64,000 nt of DNA from Eutypella sp. D-1. Its lineage: Eukaryota; Ascomycota; Sordariomycetes; Xylariales; Diatrypaceae. This document shows, in pieces, positions 10,680 to 22,309 of this stretch; positions within the stretch are counted from its first letter, which is position 1; every line of letters starts with the position of its first letter. The translations under genes and the position numbers were made by a program. The notes under the pieces were generated by a model that saw only the letters and a program-made list of their open reading frames with translations, was not told where the DNA came from and searched no databases. The stretch lies in contig JAJTTP010000006.1 of NCBI GenBank assembly GCA_023313575.1, forward strand, positions 1,674,001-1,738,000, in the 5' to 3' direction.

Positions 10680-13548
10680 ATGTCGCAAATAAGAAGACAG
10701 GTGCCCTCGAAGGGGACACCGGCAGCCCCTGGCCTCGGTATCCTTAGCAAGTTACAAGCAACCTCGATGGTTGAGACCAAGGCCGTACTGCCTGCTGGTG
10801 AGAATACCTTTTGAGAAAGAGAGAGAGAGAGAGAGAGTGTGTGTGTGTGTGTGTCACAGGAAGACTTACAGGCAGATTATGATAGAAATCCTCGTTTCGA
10901 TCTTAGACTATCTCCCTGTCTCCGACCTTATACGAGTCGCTAGAACCTCGAAGCGCTTATGTGAAATGGTATACGATGATACACGATGGGTAGCGAGATT
11001 GAAGAGCATGGGGTGCTGGAACGAGTTTGAGGCTAGGAGGAGGTTTGAAGAGGCTGTCAAGAGGAGGCGACAAACTATCGAGCGTGCTCAGGCAAACGCT
11101 AGAAGCAGGGCCAGCACCGCCGCGTCCACGGATCAAACCCATACAATGCTATTCGATGCCGCCTTGGAGGAGGAACGACAGAAGGCGCTTGCAGAGCAGG
11201 CTGCCAAACAACAGCAAGAGCAGCAGCAAATGAGGGTGGATGGCTTTGAAACCCTCAGTCTCAATGCTTCACAGTCAAAGTCACCTTATGAGGACCCTTC
11301 AGCTCTGCTCGATGTCCTCAAGCATGTGCGAAGTGCGAGAGGTTATGCAAGGCAGGAGTACGGCAAAATATACGGAGCACTCGCGCCTTTCTACTTCGAT
11401 CTGACACGTGCCAAAAACCATACGGAGCCCATCGTCTTCAAGGTCTTCCGGGACCCGGAGAGGCAAGCCCAGATGCTATCTAACCTGCATGTATTCGCCA
11501 AGAGCGACTGGGCGAGTGGGTGGGATCTTCGGGAGGACAAGGTTGCGAAAATGATGGGTATCTTCGAAACAGCGGTCCTCAGGGAATTCGAACAAGGCTA
11601 CGAGTTCTGGGATGTCGACGGCCGAATGAAAAGATACGCCCACGTGCTGTATTCTTTGAATGGCGGTAAGGCAGCTACGGAGCTCTTCATCCAGAAGCAT
11701 CCTATCTTCAATGACCGCGAGGCTCTCGGAAATCCCATTGATTGCATCAACCGAGCGCCACGGGACGACATAACACTGGAGCCCTCGCGACGGTTTTTTG
11801 AATTGCTTGCCCAGAAGCTAAACGAACAGAGCGCCATGATGTCACGCATGTTTCCCCAGCCGGGACCTGTCTTCTGGACTTTCACAGAGAAAGTTCGCGA
11901 AGATATTATCATGGACTATGTCACACCCCTACTCGATGAAACCCACGAGAGGGACATGATCTCCTACCTGAAAGCGGTTTCAGGTCTATTTGAGCAATGC
12001 ATGATGTTCGTGCAATCGCTCGAGCCTCCCAAGGACTCAGAGGGCACCCTCGAAGAACATGCAAAAGAATTATCCCTGATGGTTTTCGAGCCACACCTGG
12101 ACCTCTATCTTCAGGAAGAACTGGACAGTTTCACACGGTATGCGGAGCGTCAAGTCGGCAACTGGGAACAGAAGCTCTCCGAACAAGAAGCATCCGTTGA
12201 ATCGTTCTTCATGGGCAACTTTAACCGCCGTGCCGACAAGAATGACTTCCTAAGCTCCTTTAAAAAGGTGGTCATGATGCCCGTAACCGTCTTACCAAGC
12301 ATTCCAATTGGTTCAGCTTTCGGAAGCACCAGCAAGTCTTCTTCAACCGCTGGCAACAGATCTTCGGTAGCTACAAATCGATCATCCTTGCAACCTTCTA
12401 TCACCGATACCCCTGGGTCTCGTTCAGAGACCCCCCTAGGCAGGGCAGAAACTCCGTTGCCGTCCGAAGCCCCGACAGATGAGCTTAAGGCGAAGGCTGC
12501 ACTCATGGCCAACCGGCTTGAAGGGATTAAAAGTCTTTTCAGCATTGAGGTGGCCCTCGACCTTGTGCATGCCGCGAAGACGAGCCTGGGCAGAGCAGAC
12601 AAGTTCATCCGGCTGGGCGGTCAAGCTGGCGAAGAAGCGCGGGAACAGTGCGCAGCGATATTTGTGACCCTGCTCAGCGTCCTTGGGCAGACGCACGTCA
12701 AGAACGGCTTCTCCAAGGCTGTGGAGCATCTTTCTCGATACAACCCGCGCGAGATCAGCGACCACAACCAAGCTGGTGTCGCGCCGCTTGTCACATTTAT
12801 CGAGTTGGTGAACGTAGGCGACCTCATCTCGCAAATGCTTGATGTCTTCTACGAGCAGCAGCTCGTTGCCACGAAGATCGCCGACAAGAACGACTTCCTA
12901 GATGCCGCAGGCATCGCTAAGAAGAAATTCGAGCAGATGCTCGACGAGTACGTCGCGGCTGGGCTGAACAAGGGAATCGACGTCCTTATGGACGAGGTGG
13001 AATACATATGTGCCACCACCCAACTCCCAAGCGACTACAATCCACCACCCACATCTCAAGAGAAGGGCGCCGGTAGCGAGCCCGACATCGGACCGACGAC
13101 GACCGCAAAGCGCATCGTGGAGCTCGTCTCCTCGCATACCAAGATGCTGACGGGGAGCACGGAGAAGACGATGCTGGACGTGTTCAACGGGGAGGTGGGG
13201 CTGCGGCTATTCACGGCGGTGTGCAAGCACCTGAAGCGGCAGCGGATCAGCACGGAGGGCGCGACGCGGGTGATCGCGGACATGACGCTGTACTTTGAGT
13301 ACGTGCGGACGCTGCGGAACCCGGACCTGCTGGCGTACTTCCGCGCCCTGCGCGAGCTCAGCCAGATCTACCTCATCGACGCCCGCCACGCCAAGGAAAT
13401 GGCCACCATCATCGCCGATGGCGATCGCTTCGGCGGCGTCTTCCGCGCCGAGGAGGTCTACGAGTTCGCTGAGCGCCGCGCCGACTGGTATACCGTCAAG
13501 CGCGACGTCGAGAGGGCCATGTACGGTCTTGAATGCCTCGTTATGTGA
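10680..13548 (+). CDS. RCY1: Rcy1-type F-box protein with Sec10-like domain and CAAX end
   Basis: Endocytic-recycling F-box protein (yeast Rcy1, fission yeast Pof6 family) that acts at sites of polarised growth. Exon 1 is 10680-10797 and exon 2 is 10886-13548, giving 926 residues. Splicing gtgaga...gatag rebuilds the F-box start: exon 1 ends VLPA and exon 2 supplies EILVSILDYLPVSDL, so the canonical LPxEIL appears only after splicing. A coiled basic region follows, then a long exocyst-Sec10-like region (about residues 175-920) with a Ser/Thr-rich insert near 560-620. The last four residues are CLVM, a CAAX prenylation box as in yeast Rcy1, implying membrane attachment. The intron 10798-10885 contains a (GA)n(GT)n microsatellite. 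An open frame through this intron gives a false longer N-terminus. Confidence 0.92.
10818..10854 (+). repeat. (GA)n(GT)n microsatellite in the RCY1-like intron
   Basis: Compound dinucleotide repeat, about ten GA then about nine GT units, inside intron 10798-10885. It keeps the intron open in one frame and can mislead gene prediction. Confidence 0.9.
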
Positions 13549-16500
13549 TAGGTCTGTTACGTCGTGTCGTGTTTGTCTGTCAATGCTTCTGTAGTTAGGG
13601 GGTAGATAGATACGAGTGAGTTGGGAAACGAGACGAAATTCAAACACCCAACTGAGGCCTCTCCCGCGGTCGTTTGTGTGGCCCTTGCCTGAGCCCCTAT
13701 GTACGTGAATAAGACTTATTTGACAAGGTACCAATGTAGCACGCCACATCAGAAAGTTTGCCTAGGACCTTCGGAATTTGCTACGTTCGGCAGTCCGCCG
13801 TATACGTAAGGGGGGTCGGCTCGTTACATGTGTGTAGTACTGTTCCGTTCTACATGTTGCCTTGACTCTTCCTCTGATCCCCCATTTCCATTCCGCCTAT
13901 CCAGGTAGGTTGTATACGGTATTGCTCATTGGCAGATGGTACTTGATTAGTCTGGCCTCATGGTATACCGTGCCTTTCTATTCCGCTTCACACACCCCTT
14001 TTGCTATCCACTGTGCCTTGTGTCCCCCTCCGTTACCAGAGAAGAACGGCACATGCGCCCCGATAGACGATGATGTGCTAGGTAATCTCGGCTTGGCTCA
14101 GGAGGTACGTAGGGGAGACTTGCGCTCACGCAACTTAAGGGTAGGCATTTCGTTGACTATTTCCTGAGTTGTATCCACCGAACCTCCGTTTATATCTCCA
14201 GCGCGACCACACATAGTCGACAGTCGACACAAGGGGCTGCTACACTGGGGTAGCATGTACCTTGGCGGCTGGGCCTCAGACCGGCAGTATTTGCCTACCT
14301 GCCCTCCCACCTGTGTAAGAACTAGGGTAGGGACTTATCTCTGGCAAGCCATGGAAAACGAGGCAGCCAGCGAACCGATGTCACTGCACGCCTGGACGCA
14401 GAAAAGGGGCACCCTCTATAGCGAGAGGTCGATCTGCTCAACCGCCCAGCACAGTCTCAGGGGCCGCGAGCGGTCTCTCCGACAAAGTGAGGCTCTTGAA
14501 GAAACGCGAACAGGCATCTAAACGCAGAGAGTGAATTCGCCCTGCGTCGCCCCGAAAAAAAAGGCGCGGAGTAAGCAAGAGAGGGAAGACGGTGGTGAAC
14601 CGCCCGGCCTCGACGCAACGCCTTTTGCTTACTACTCAGTCCTACTACTGGCTCCTGGCGTACTACTACTACATAGGCGCAGCAGCTACTATGTCGATCA
14701 ACCCCGCCACTATCTACCACCTACCACGAACGAAGCAAGCACCTGTATCTAGCTAGCTAGGCGCTATCCACACCTACACGCTAAACCCAGCCGTGATAAA
14801 CCCCTTTTCTTGAAAAGGCCTTTTCTGCAAGCGCTAATCCGCGCATGTCGATATCGAAGTGTCTTGCCTGCAGCGGAACAGGGACTGCGTCTCTCTCGCC
14901 CGCCTAGACTTGAGGAAGCGCGGAATCGTAACCGGCATTTGTTCTTGGTGGTCTGTCTACCGACCAACCTACCTGCCTAACTAGCCAATCGCCCAGGAAA
15001 GGGGCACCATTGCGAAAGTGGGATAGCAGAGACGCACGCATGCACGCATACACGCCTAGCCTACGGAAGATTTGGGGGCCGCGAGCGGCGAGCGGCGAGC
15101 GCGCCCACCACGCGTCTAAGTTGGTTAATTGGAGTGCATAGGAGGCGGTCTTTGATATTATTATTTTTTTCACTGCACCAGCGCACTGTCCCGGGATGTC
15201 CAGGAAGGCGGGCTGGGGTTGGACAGGATGTTCCCGTGTGGCTTTTTCAGGAAATGTTCTAGAGCAATTCGAGCTGATCTTTGGCAGACCCCCCCGGTCC
15301 TGGGCCAGCTAACCCCAGCGCCCACCCATTGCATGGACTGTATACTTGCCTACTAAGTAGGTACTGTCCCCTTGCCGCATGCTGTGTTGCCATCAACCCA
15401 CCAACCCATTGCTACTTGCCTCAATGAGCCCACCTTAGTCGGTATTGTCGACGTCCAACCAATCTTAGGAAATACCGAATACCTTGACTTAGTAATGGAG
15501 CGACGAACGCGGGTCTTGCGTGCAGAAAGCCTCTTCTGACTATTGATAGCGGTTTATCGTGTTTTTCTCACCTGCCAATTTGGCGATGACACTGTTTAGT
15601 GAGTGAGTAGAAGGAGGTTTTACTGGATAATCGTAAGATCAGAAGAGAGAGGTGTAGAGATCCAGCCAGCCCGGACACGCCTCACGCGGGGTTTATGTAC
15701 GAAACACGCGATATATTGCCTTGGAAATGATTCAGCAAAACCCGGCTTTTTCGGGGACTTATTCGCGGTTTTTTGCAAGCAGTGTACACGCATCTCTAAG
15801 TCGACGTCGCCGTGGATGCTGCGTCACCCGGTCGCCCCAGTGACCGTGCATAACCCACCTACGTAAGCAATGTCAGAAGGGGGCTTGCATGCAATTAGAT
15901 AATTCAGGCCATGAAGTCGGGCAATATAGCATAACTTTACCTAAATGCCATTGTAGGGTAGCATAGTAAAGGTTTGGAAGGGAAAGGGGGTGGAGGAAGT
16001 CGGAGGGCGGCTAATAATTACAGCAATAATTCCTGATTTATGGACGATCTGATCTGATGTGGGCGTGCCTCGTACATCAAGATAGCGAGCGGATTGCATT
16101 GTGGCTTGATAGATGTCCGACGCAGGCGGCATGAGAGAGACAATTTCATCGCTACCTATTCGTCGACAGCGGCTGCGGTCTATCACAAAACGTACGACCG
16201 TCTGCAGCCCTACGCATTTTCTCCGTTCTCACGTTCCCGTGTCAAGCATGCAAGTACAAATCCCCGTGTCCCTTCTTTGCTTCTATTTCTAGAACGGCGG
16301 CGTTCTAGCATAGCAACAGTATACTGGAATTCTCCGGTGTGAAAGTAAGTGCTGAGTGCGGTCAATGCGTGTATTATCTAGTAGTCTGTCCTCCCATGGC
16401 TTACATGAATGACTGACCTTATTGTTCGGTATTTTCTAAATCCTATGGGGACGATTTGCGTAAGGCTTAGGGGACGCCTTCTTCTTGTGGTTTTGATGCC

Positions 16501-19500
16501 TTCTTTCGGTCGCCACTTTGATACCGAGTGGAGAACCTCGGTCACTGTAGGTATCTAACGTCAAGGACTCGATCGAATAACTCGCCGGCTGACCATCGGA
16601 AGTCATGATGTGACGCCGAAGTCGCATATAGCTCTGAGAAGTGACCATCGCATATTACATCGACTAGTTCGTGGACTAGTAGTGTAGTCACGTTTTAATC
16701 TTCTAGAAGAGCATAGGGTTGGAACGGCCGGGGCGATGGCCACCCCCTTCACCCCGGCTACCGCCCGGACCTCACCGCCAACCCACCCAAGTCAGCTCAA
16801 TTTTCTAGAAGATCCAACTACCCACGCTGAGTGGTTCTCGTAGGGCTGCCAGTGCGCCTCGTTGAGCTGTGCCGTGCAGACGGCTGGAATGACGGCGTCC
16901 CAGGGATGGTGACTCCGACAGTTTAAGGCTGGATATGCTTGAGCAAGGGGCAGCTGCGTGCTCCGTAGTTGGCAGAACCAGGTTCTCGTGCAAACACCCG
17001 GGCCGCCACCGCCTGAACTTTCGGGTACGGCACCCAATCACAGCGGACGGCGATCTAATTAGTAATAGGTAGGCACGTATGCATTGTGGAGGTCAGCACC
17101 ATGACCGAAGATGTAAGAAGGGCTCCAGGTTCACGCTCTATGACGGCTTGCAGGATGGGCACCCCATCACCCCTTAAGCTGGCACGGTGTGACGTCTAGC
17201 AGCCTCCTGGTTCCGAGATCCGCAAGGCTGCCTTCGTTTGGGCATGGGTTATAGTCCGCTAGGTCGCGAGGTTAAAGCTAGAGAACTAAATAACTCGATG
17301 ATCGACATATAAGACTGAGACAACGATGCTAGGGATTTATGTATACCCGGATTATAAAAGACTCGGGAAGATTAACCGAGCTCAGCCTCAGTCCCCTTCA
17401 AGTCGATCAAATACCCTAGTCAGAGTCGGTAGGCTACTAGAGTGTAAGTAAGCCGGAACTGTACCAATACAGGGTAATGCACAACCCACACACACCTCTC
17501 GAACCCTGTTCCCCTTCCATCTAACCCAGAACAAGTCTAGAAAGCAACGATGACACGTGCCCGTGAGATGAACCACGTTTTATCGATTCGACATGGGACG
17601 TCATTCACCTTCCTTTATTCTTATGCAGCAGCCTCAATGCAACCCTCCCAGGTATATGTCCATGCACACATATGTATAAGCCCTCTATTAAGGCCCCCAA
17701 ATGGGTCCCCGCAGAAGTATTGCGTGCGTTCAGCTACATAGTTCGATTACAATTCATCCCATAATACGAATTATACCCCGGTACGTCACACACAGCGTAG
17801 CATGGCAGAGCGGAACTGTCAGTTCGGTTTGAGTTCCGCTGTCTGTCTTTCATCTAGCGAGCGGGTCCCAGATTCACTTGAGGTTGATTCCCAGTGTTTA
17901 GTGTGATAGGGGCCCTGGATGGTGGCAAGGCAGACTCCCTCCACCAACCGGTCTCCGATCTAGTAAGTTGGCTGAGGTATGGCGCCCCGGATAATGGCGA
18001 ATGACGGAAGACGATGCGGCGCATATGTAGCTAGTGACAACGGGGTGGCTGGGAAATGCCGTGCGTAAGGCTGTCTCGATAGTCTTAGACTCCCCCCTTT
18101 TACCTAGCTTTATTTTCCAACTTCATCGTAGATGAGAGGATGGAGGTAGATACATAGATAGCGCTTTGCTCTTATTCCCCTCTTCTCCTCTCCCTCTGGA
18201 CTCGGTGCTTCATGGGTATTAATCGTGATATACCAGTCCCTGGAAACATCATTATGTCAAGTTGCACATATCTACCTCTCCGGCGAGGATGTGTTTATGT
18301 GATGGGTGACCCCGGCGCGAAATCTTGGCCCGCGGGATTGGAACCGCACCCCCCTACAACCTGGAAGTATACCCATACATTAAGTATGTAACTGAGGTTA
18401 TCCCATAATCCCACAGTTGTGGAGGATGATGCATCTTCAAGCAATGCTAGACCCATTCGGCCAATCTCCACAGCTTTATGCGTGCAACCCTCCAGAATGA
18501 TTGCGAGCATCATTACGGGCTACAGCGAGCTGTAGATGTCAAGATGGAAAAGTAACCATACCTGCAAGGGGTCAAGTACTTAATATGTATACCAAGGAAG
18601 GGAGAGGTACGTACTTGTAGTACTCTGTATACTTAGGTACCTTGTAAGATTATAGCAAGAGCCAATTTTTAAACTGTCAGCTAGCGAACTAGGGCTCCAC
18701 CTAACCCGACGATCCACTATAGATCAGATTATCCCCATCTGATCTCCACATATATTACTACTAGTGATTGCTGAAATAGGAAAGTTGGGATAAGTTATGC
18801 ATCCATACCTTCACTTCAACCCGTGCAGCAGACGCTGAGTTGATGATGACGGGTCGGAAACGGAGAATTTCTGGACATTTTATTAAGCGAATATGTAGGA
18901 ATATTGTAGATAAGAGGATATATATTTAGCAAACAATAAACAGAAATCTATTCCTTGTCATTTGAAGTTCAATCGTATCCGGCTATCTATACTATAAGTA
19001 TGTTACATAGCAACTGGTCCGTGTAAACAATAGTTCCTATTTATATACATATATAGGCACATTAGTGGTTTGGGAAGGGCTGAAAGCTAGGCGGGCAGAC
19101 ACCATATGTCGATCCTAAAAAGAAGTTCAGCCGCACCAGAAGACAACGCCACGCCTTCACCTCCACATTCTCGCTCTCGACAGCTTAACACGGCTGCCTC
19201 AACATGTTAGCGTTTACCACGTACGACCAGAAGGGCCAATCAATAACACCACCTGGGCGCCCATGCAGCCCCTATCGTCTTGTCACTACTATTGCTCATC
19301 CGGCATGGCATAGGTAGGTGCATGGGGTCGAATGGTGTAGCTACTAGCTTTGAACATGACCGACTCGACGTCACTTCTAAGACAGGGGGGGTTAACTAGA
19401 GGAATGAACCGTTGGACCGTTTCTTTAGAGAGAAAGAAGAAGGGCAAGAAAAAGAAAAAGGTAAAGAAGAAAGACGATTGGAGGAAGTTAGTCCTACCTT

Positions 19501-21313
19501 TTCCCCTTCTGCCCTCCTGCCATTTCCCCATTGAGTCTTCGGAATTCTGGCGTACATGACGAGCGCAGTCCTGTATGGCTTGACCGTGGAGAATCTGGAC
19601 GACCCTGACGAGACATATGCTAACTAGTAATACTTCGATGTACAAGGTATGATCTCGAATCACATTGGAACATGAGGCGTGAAAACATGTGCTCAGTAGC
19701 TCTCAAGCATAAACGGCTTCCTGTATACGAGGCCCTACGGCACAGATGCAAGCCATGAACTCCCTCTTCCCGTCTTATCTAAACGACCTTACGTGACGGG
19801 GCATGCAGGCTTCGATTTAGGAGCAACAAGAGACGATGTGCTGATCCTGCTGCTCCTAAGCTAATAAATCTATCATGTGGCTGTTGTTTATATGCAAGAT
19901 GTTGGAGGTCACCATGCATCTCAAAGACGGTCCTGGAATGCCAAGTTATTATGGCGTACACCCCCGGTCTTCATCCCGACGGATCATCCATTCTCTAGGT
20001 AATCTGGAAGGATGTATGTAATGGCTGCGTCCAGGTAGCGAAGCCGTCTTCTTGCCCGATACCCCGGTCAAATGTCGGGTATGCATCTATCAAGGGGGCC
20101 CTGGCCTCTTGTGTCAGCAGCAGTAGCGCAAGCTAGGCCACCACACCCCGAGGTTAACAAGGGTCCTCGATAGCCGCGAGTTGACAACCTCTGCACCACT
20201 TGAATGAACATCGCTATAACGACGAATCATATCTCCTTCGTGCTTAGCACTTTCTGAAACATCTGGAAAAAGAAAGGCTCTGATCCCTGCCGAGAAGAAG
20301 CAATGAACATTCACCCTGGGCACATATCTGCTTCTGATGATGAGAACTTTCTTAGGTCCCTCAGCTCATGTTTCCGCTTATGGATTAGACTTCTTGGTCT
20401 TCGTACGCGTCCGAATTCGAGCACTTTGATGCCATTCGCTCCCCAACATCATGCTCATGCGATGTCTAGCCCTAAGGATGCGTTGGGCTTGGGGAAGTGC
20501 CGTTCTGGGCCCGAACACTGAATATACCGGCTTCGACCGGCGTGAGGAGAGGCGGAAAACGGTATAGCTTGTTTACCGCCACTGCTCTCTGAACTCAAGG
20601 TGGGATGCCTGTTTTCTGAGAACGTCACTCTACACTCCATAGGCTGATGTTACAGTGCAGCCTCCCATGCGTTGCACTACTTCTTACTCAGGGGACATAT
20701 TCTCCTCGTATCTCAACTCGCCCCGTTGCTAGTCCTTTCCCCTTACCCCCACCGTAGCCCTGGTCATACCTTTACTGGTGAGCCTCACCTGCTCTCAACT
20801 ACTGATGTATGCACCAGATGTCAGGCAGACACTATCTAGTAGGTGACACTGCACCCAATTGAAAGCTCTCCAGTCGGGAGCAGCCATCTTTTTATCTTTG
20901 GAGCAGTTCCTTGTGTATGTACCCATCTCGTCGTATGCATTCGTGGGCGAGACAGCCTTGTCCCGAAGCGTCGAACGGGCTCTCCGTAGATAGCGTAGCT
21001 TGATCTAGGACGATATGATCTTCCTTGCCTACGCTACCCACGTTCTCTCTCGAGGCCTTCCCCCCAAACACTCAATACAGGCGATATATCTCACCTGATG
21101 CTACCTACCATTAGTCAAGACGCTTACGCTTCATGAGGTTACACCTTACTCAGACCAAGCAAACATCGAAATAGCTTCCCCTGAGTCCTGGAAAGCGGTG
21201 TACCATTCTGACAGCCTGACCAACGCTCGTTGTATTGATATTCTTTATGTGTATGCTACGGTGTTGCTGAGCCGTCGACAGAGCCTCCATCACTTCTATA
21301 TATTAGGCACCAT
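13549..21313. other. Gene-poor region of about 7.8 kb
   Basis: No exon, domain or splice-consistent gene was recognised on either strand. Open frames are all under about 185 codons and lack recognisable motifs. The start overlaps the 3' flank of the F-box gene. Local features are a GCGAGCG triplet repeat near 15081-15100, a TAGGTA block at about 18595-18650, and a lysine-codon-rich purine stretch at 19430-19475. A TTCCAAT near 18350 (minus) looks like a tRNA T-loop but has no matching stems. Confidence 0.5.
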
Positions 21314-22309
21314 ATGCCCAGAGTCTCTGATACTCAAGGTGCGCCATCATCTTGCGGACTCTCATCAGCAGAAAGTCCAAGTGAACCTAAGAATATACCA
21401 CTGCCTGATACACCGCAAGATCCCCAGGCCGAATCAACACCAACACCAACACCAAGCTCTTCCTCTGCTTTAATCAGCTCATCAGAACCTTCCCACGTCA
21501 ACCGCAAGCGACGACGGAGCTCCAGCTTAGAATATAACACAGAGGCCAGGACACTCAGAAAGATGCCGTCGAAAAAGCATTCTGGTTCTGACAAGAAACA
21601 TTCATCCAAGTCGAAGACCCAGAATGATGACTGGACGGATGTGACGGTGCCAGAGGAGAGGCGGCGCATCCAGAATCGGATTGCGCAGCGCAAGTTCCGT
21701 AAGACAACCCCAGCTCTTTTAACACCTTCATCGTTCCATTGTCCAGGATAGCCCTATGGATTAGACGAGTCGCCCCTTCATCCTTACCCAATCTTCCCCG
21801 ACTTTACTACCTCTTACTAGTAGGCACTGACCCACTTCATAGGCGAGAAGACGAAAGATCAGCGAGAGAAAGCGGAACGTGACTCCCAAAACCAGGAGCA
21901 TGCGGGCAGGAGCTACCAGATCCCGGACGCGGGATCACTCGATGACGATGACGGCGACTTGTCTGGCCTCCCCTGGGGCGGCATCAACATGCGACACGTG
22001 GTAGCACGGGGCCATGAAAGCGAGCGCAGCAACGATCGGGGTGACTCGTACGGCGCCCAGGACGCCGCTCAATACCAGTACCAGAGCCAGTACCAAGATT
22101 CGTACTACGGGGGTGGAGGTGGTGGCACAGATGGGGGTACCGGTTATTACCAACAGTATAACCATCACTACCACCACCAGCAGAACACGCCCAGCTACAG
22201 CACCGGGGACAGCAGCGGCCTCGACGATGGTTATCCCGATGATACCCAGACTTCGTACCCGTACTATTACCACTTCGACCCCAGTGCCGGGGATGGCTCG
22301 CGGCAGTGA
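21314..22309 (+). CDS. bZIP-type transcription factor, zipper poorly developed
   Basis: Exon 1 is 21314-21698, the intron is 21699-21842, and exon 2 is 21843-22309, giving 283 residues. The N-terminus is Ser/Pro/Thr-rich. Then DWTDVTVPEERRRIQNRIAQ leads into RKFREKTKDQREKAERD. The basic-region signature N-x2-A-Q-R-x-F-R is intact, and the intron splits its last arginine codon. Downstream the regular leucine heptads of a zipper are absent. A later block, LSGLPWG...MRHVVARGHE, is shared by a family of fungal bZIP-like proteins as I remember it. The C-terminus is rich in Gln, Tyr, Gly and His. It is likely a nuclear regulator with unknown targets. An alternative start is the Met of MPSKKHSG at 21563. 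Confidence 0.85.

Noticed and set aside
10771..10885. Longer N-terminus for the F-box protein read through the GA/GT repeat
   Set aside because: It starts at a TTG and translates the microsatellite. Splicing 10797/10886 instead gives an ATG start and restores the F-box LPAEIL.
18296..18360. Possible tRNA on the minus strand (TTCCAAT loop)
   Set aside because: The five bases on each side do not pair as a T-stem, and no A-box or acceptor stem lies at the right distance.
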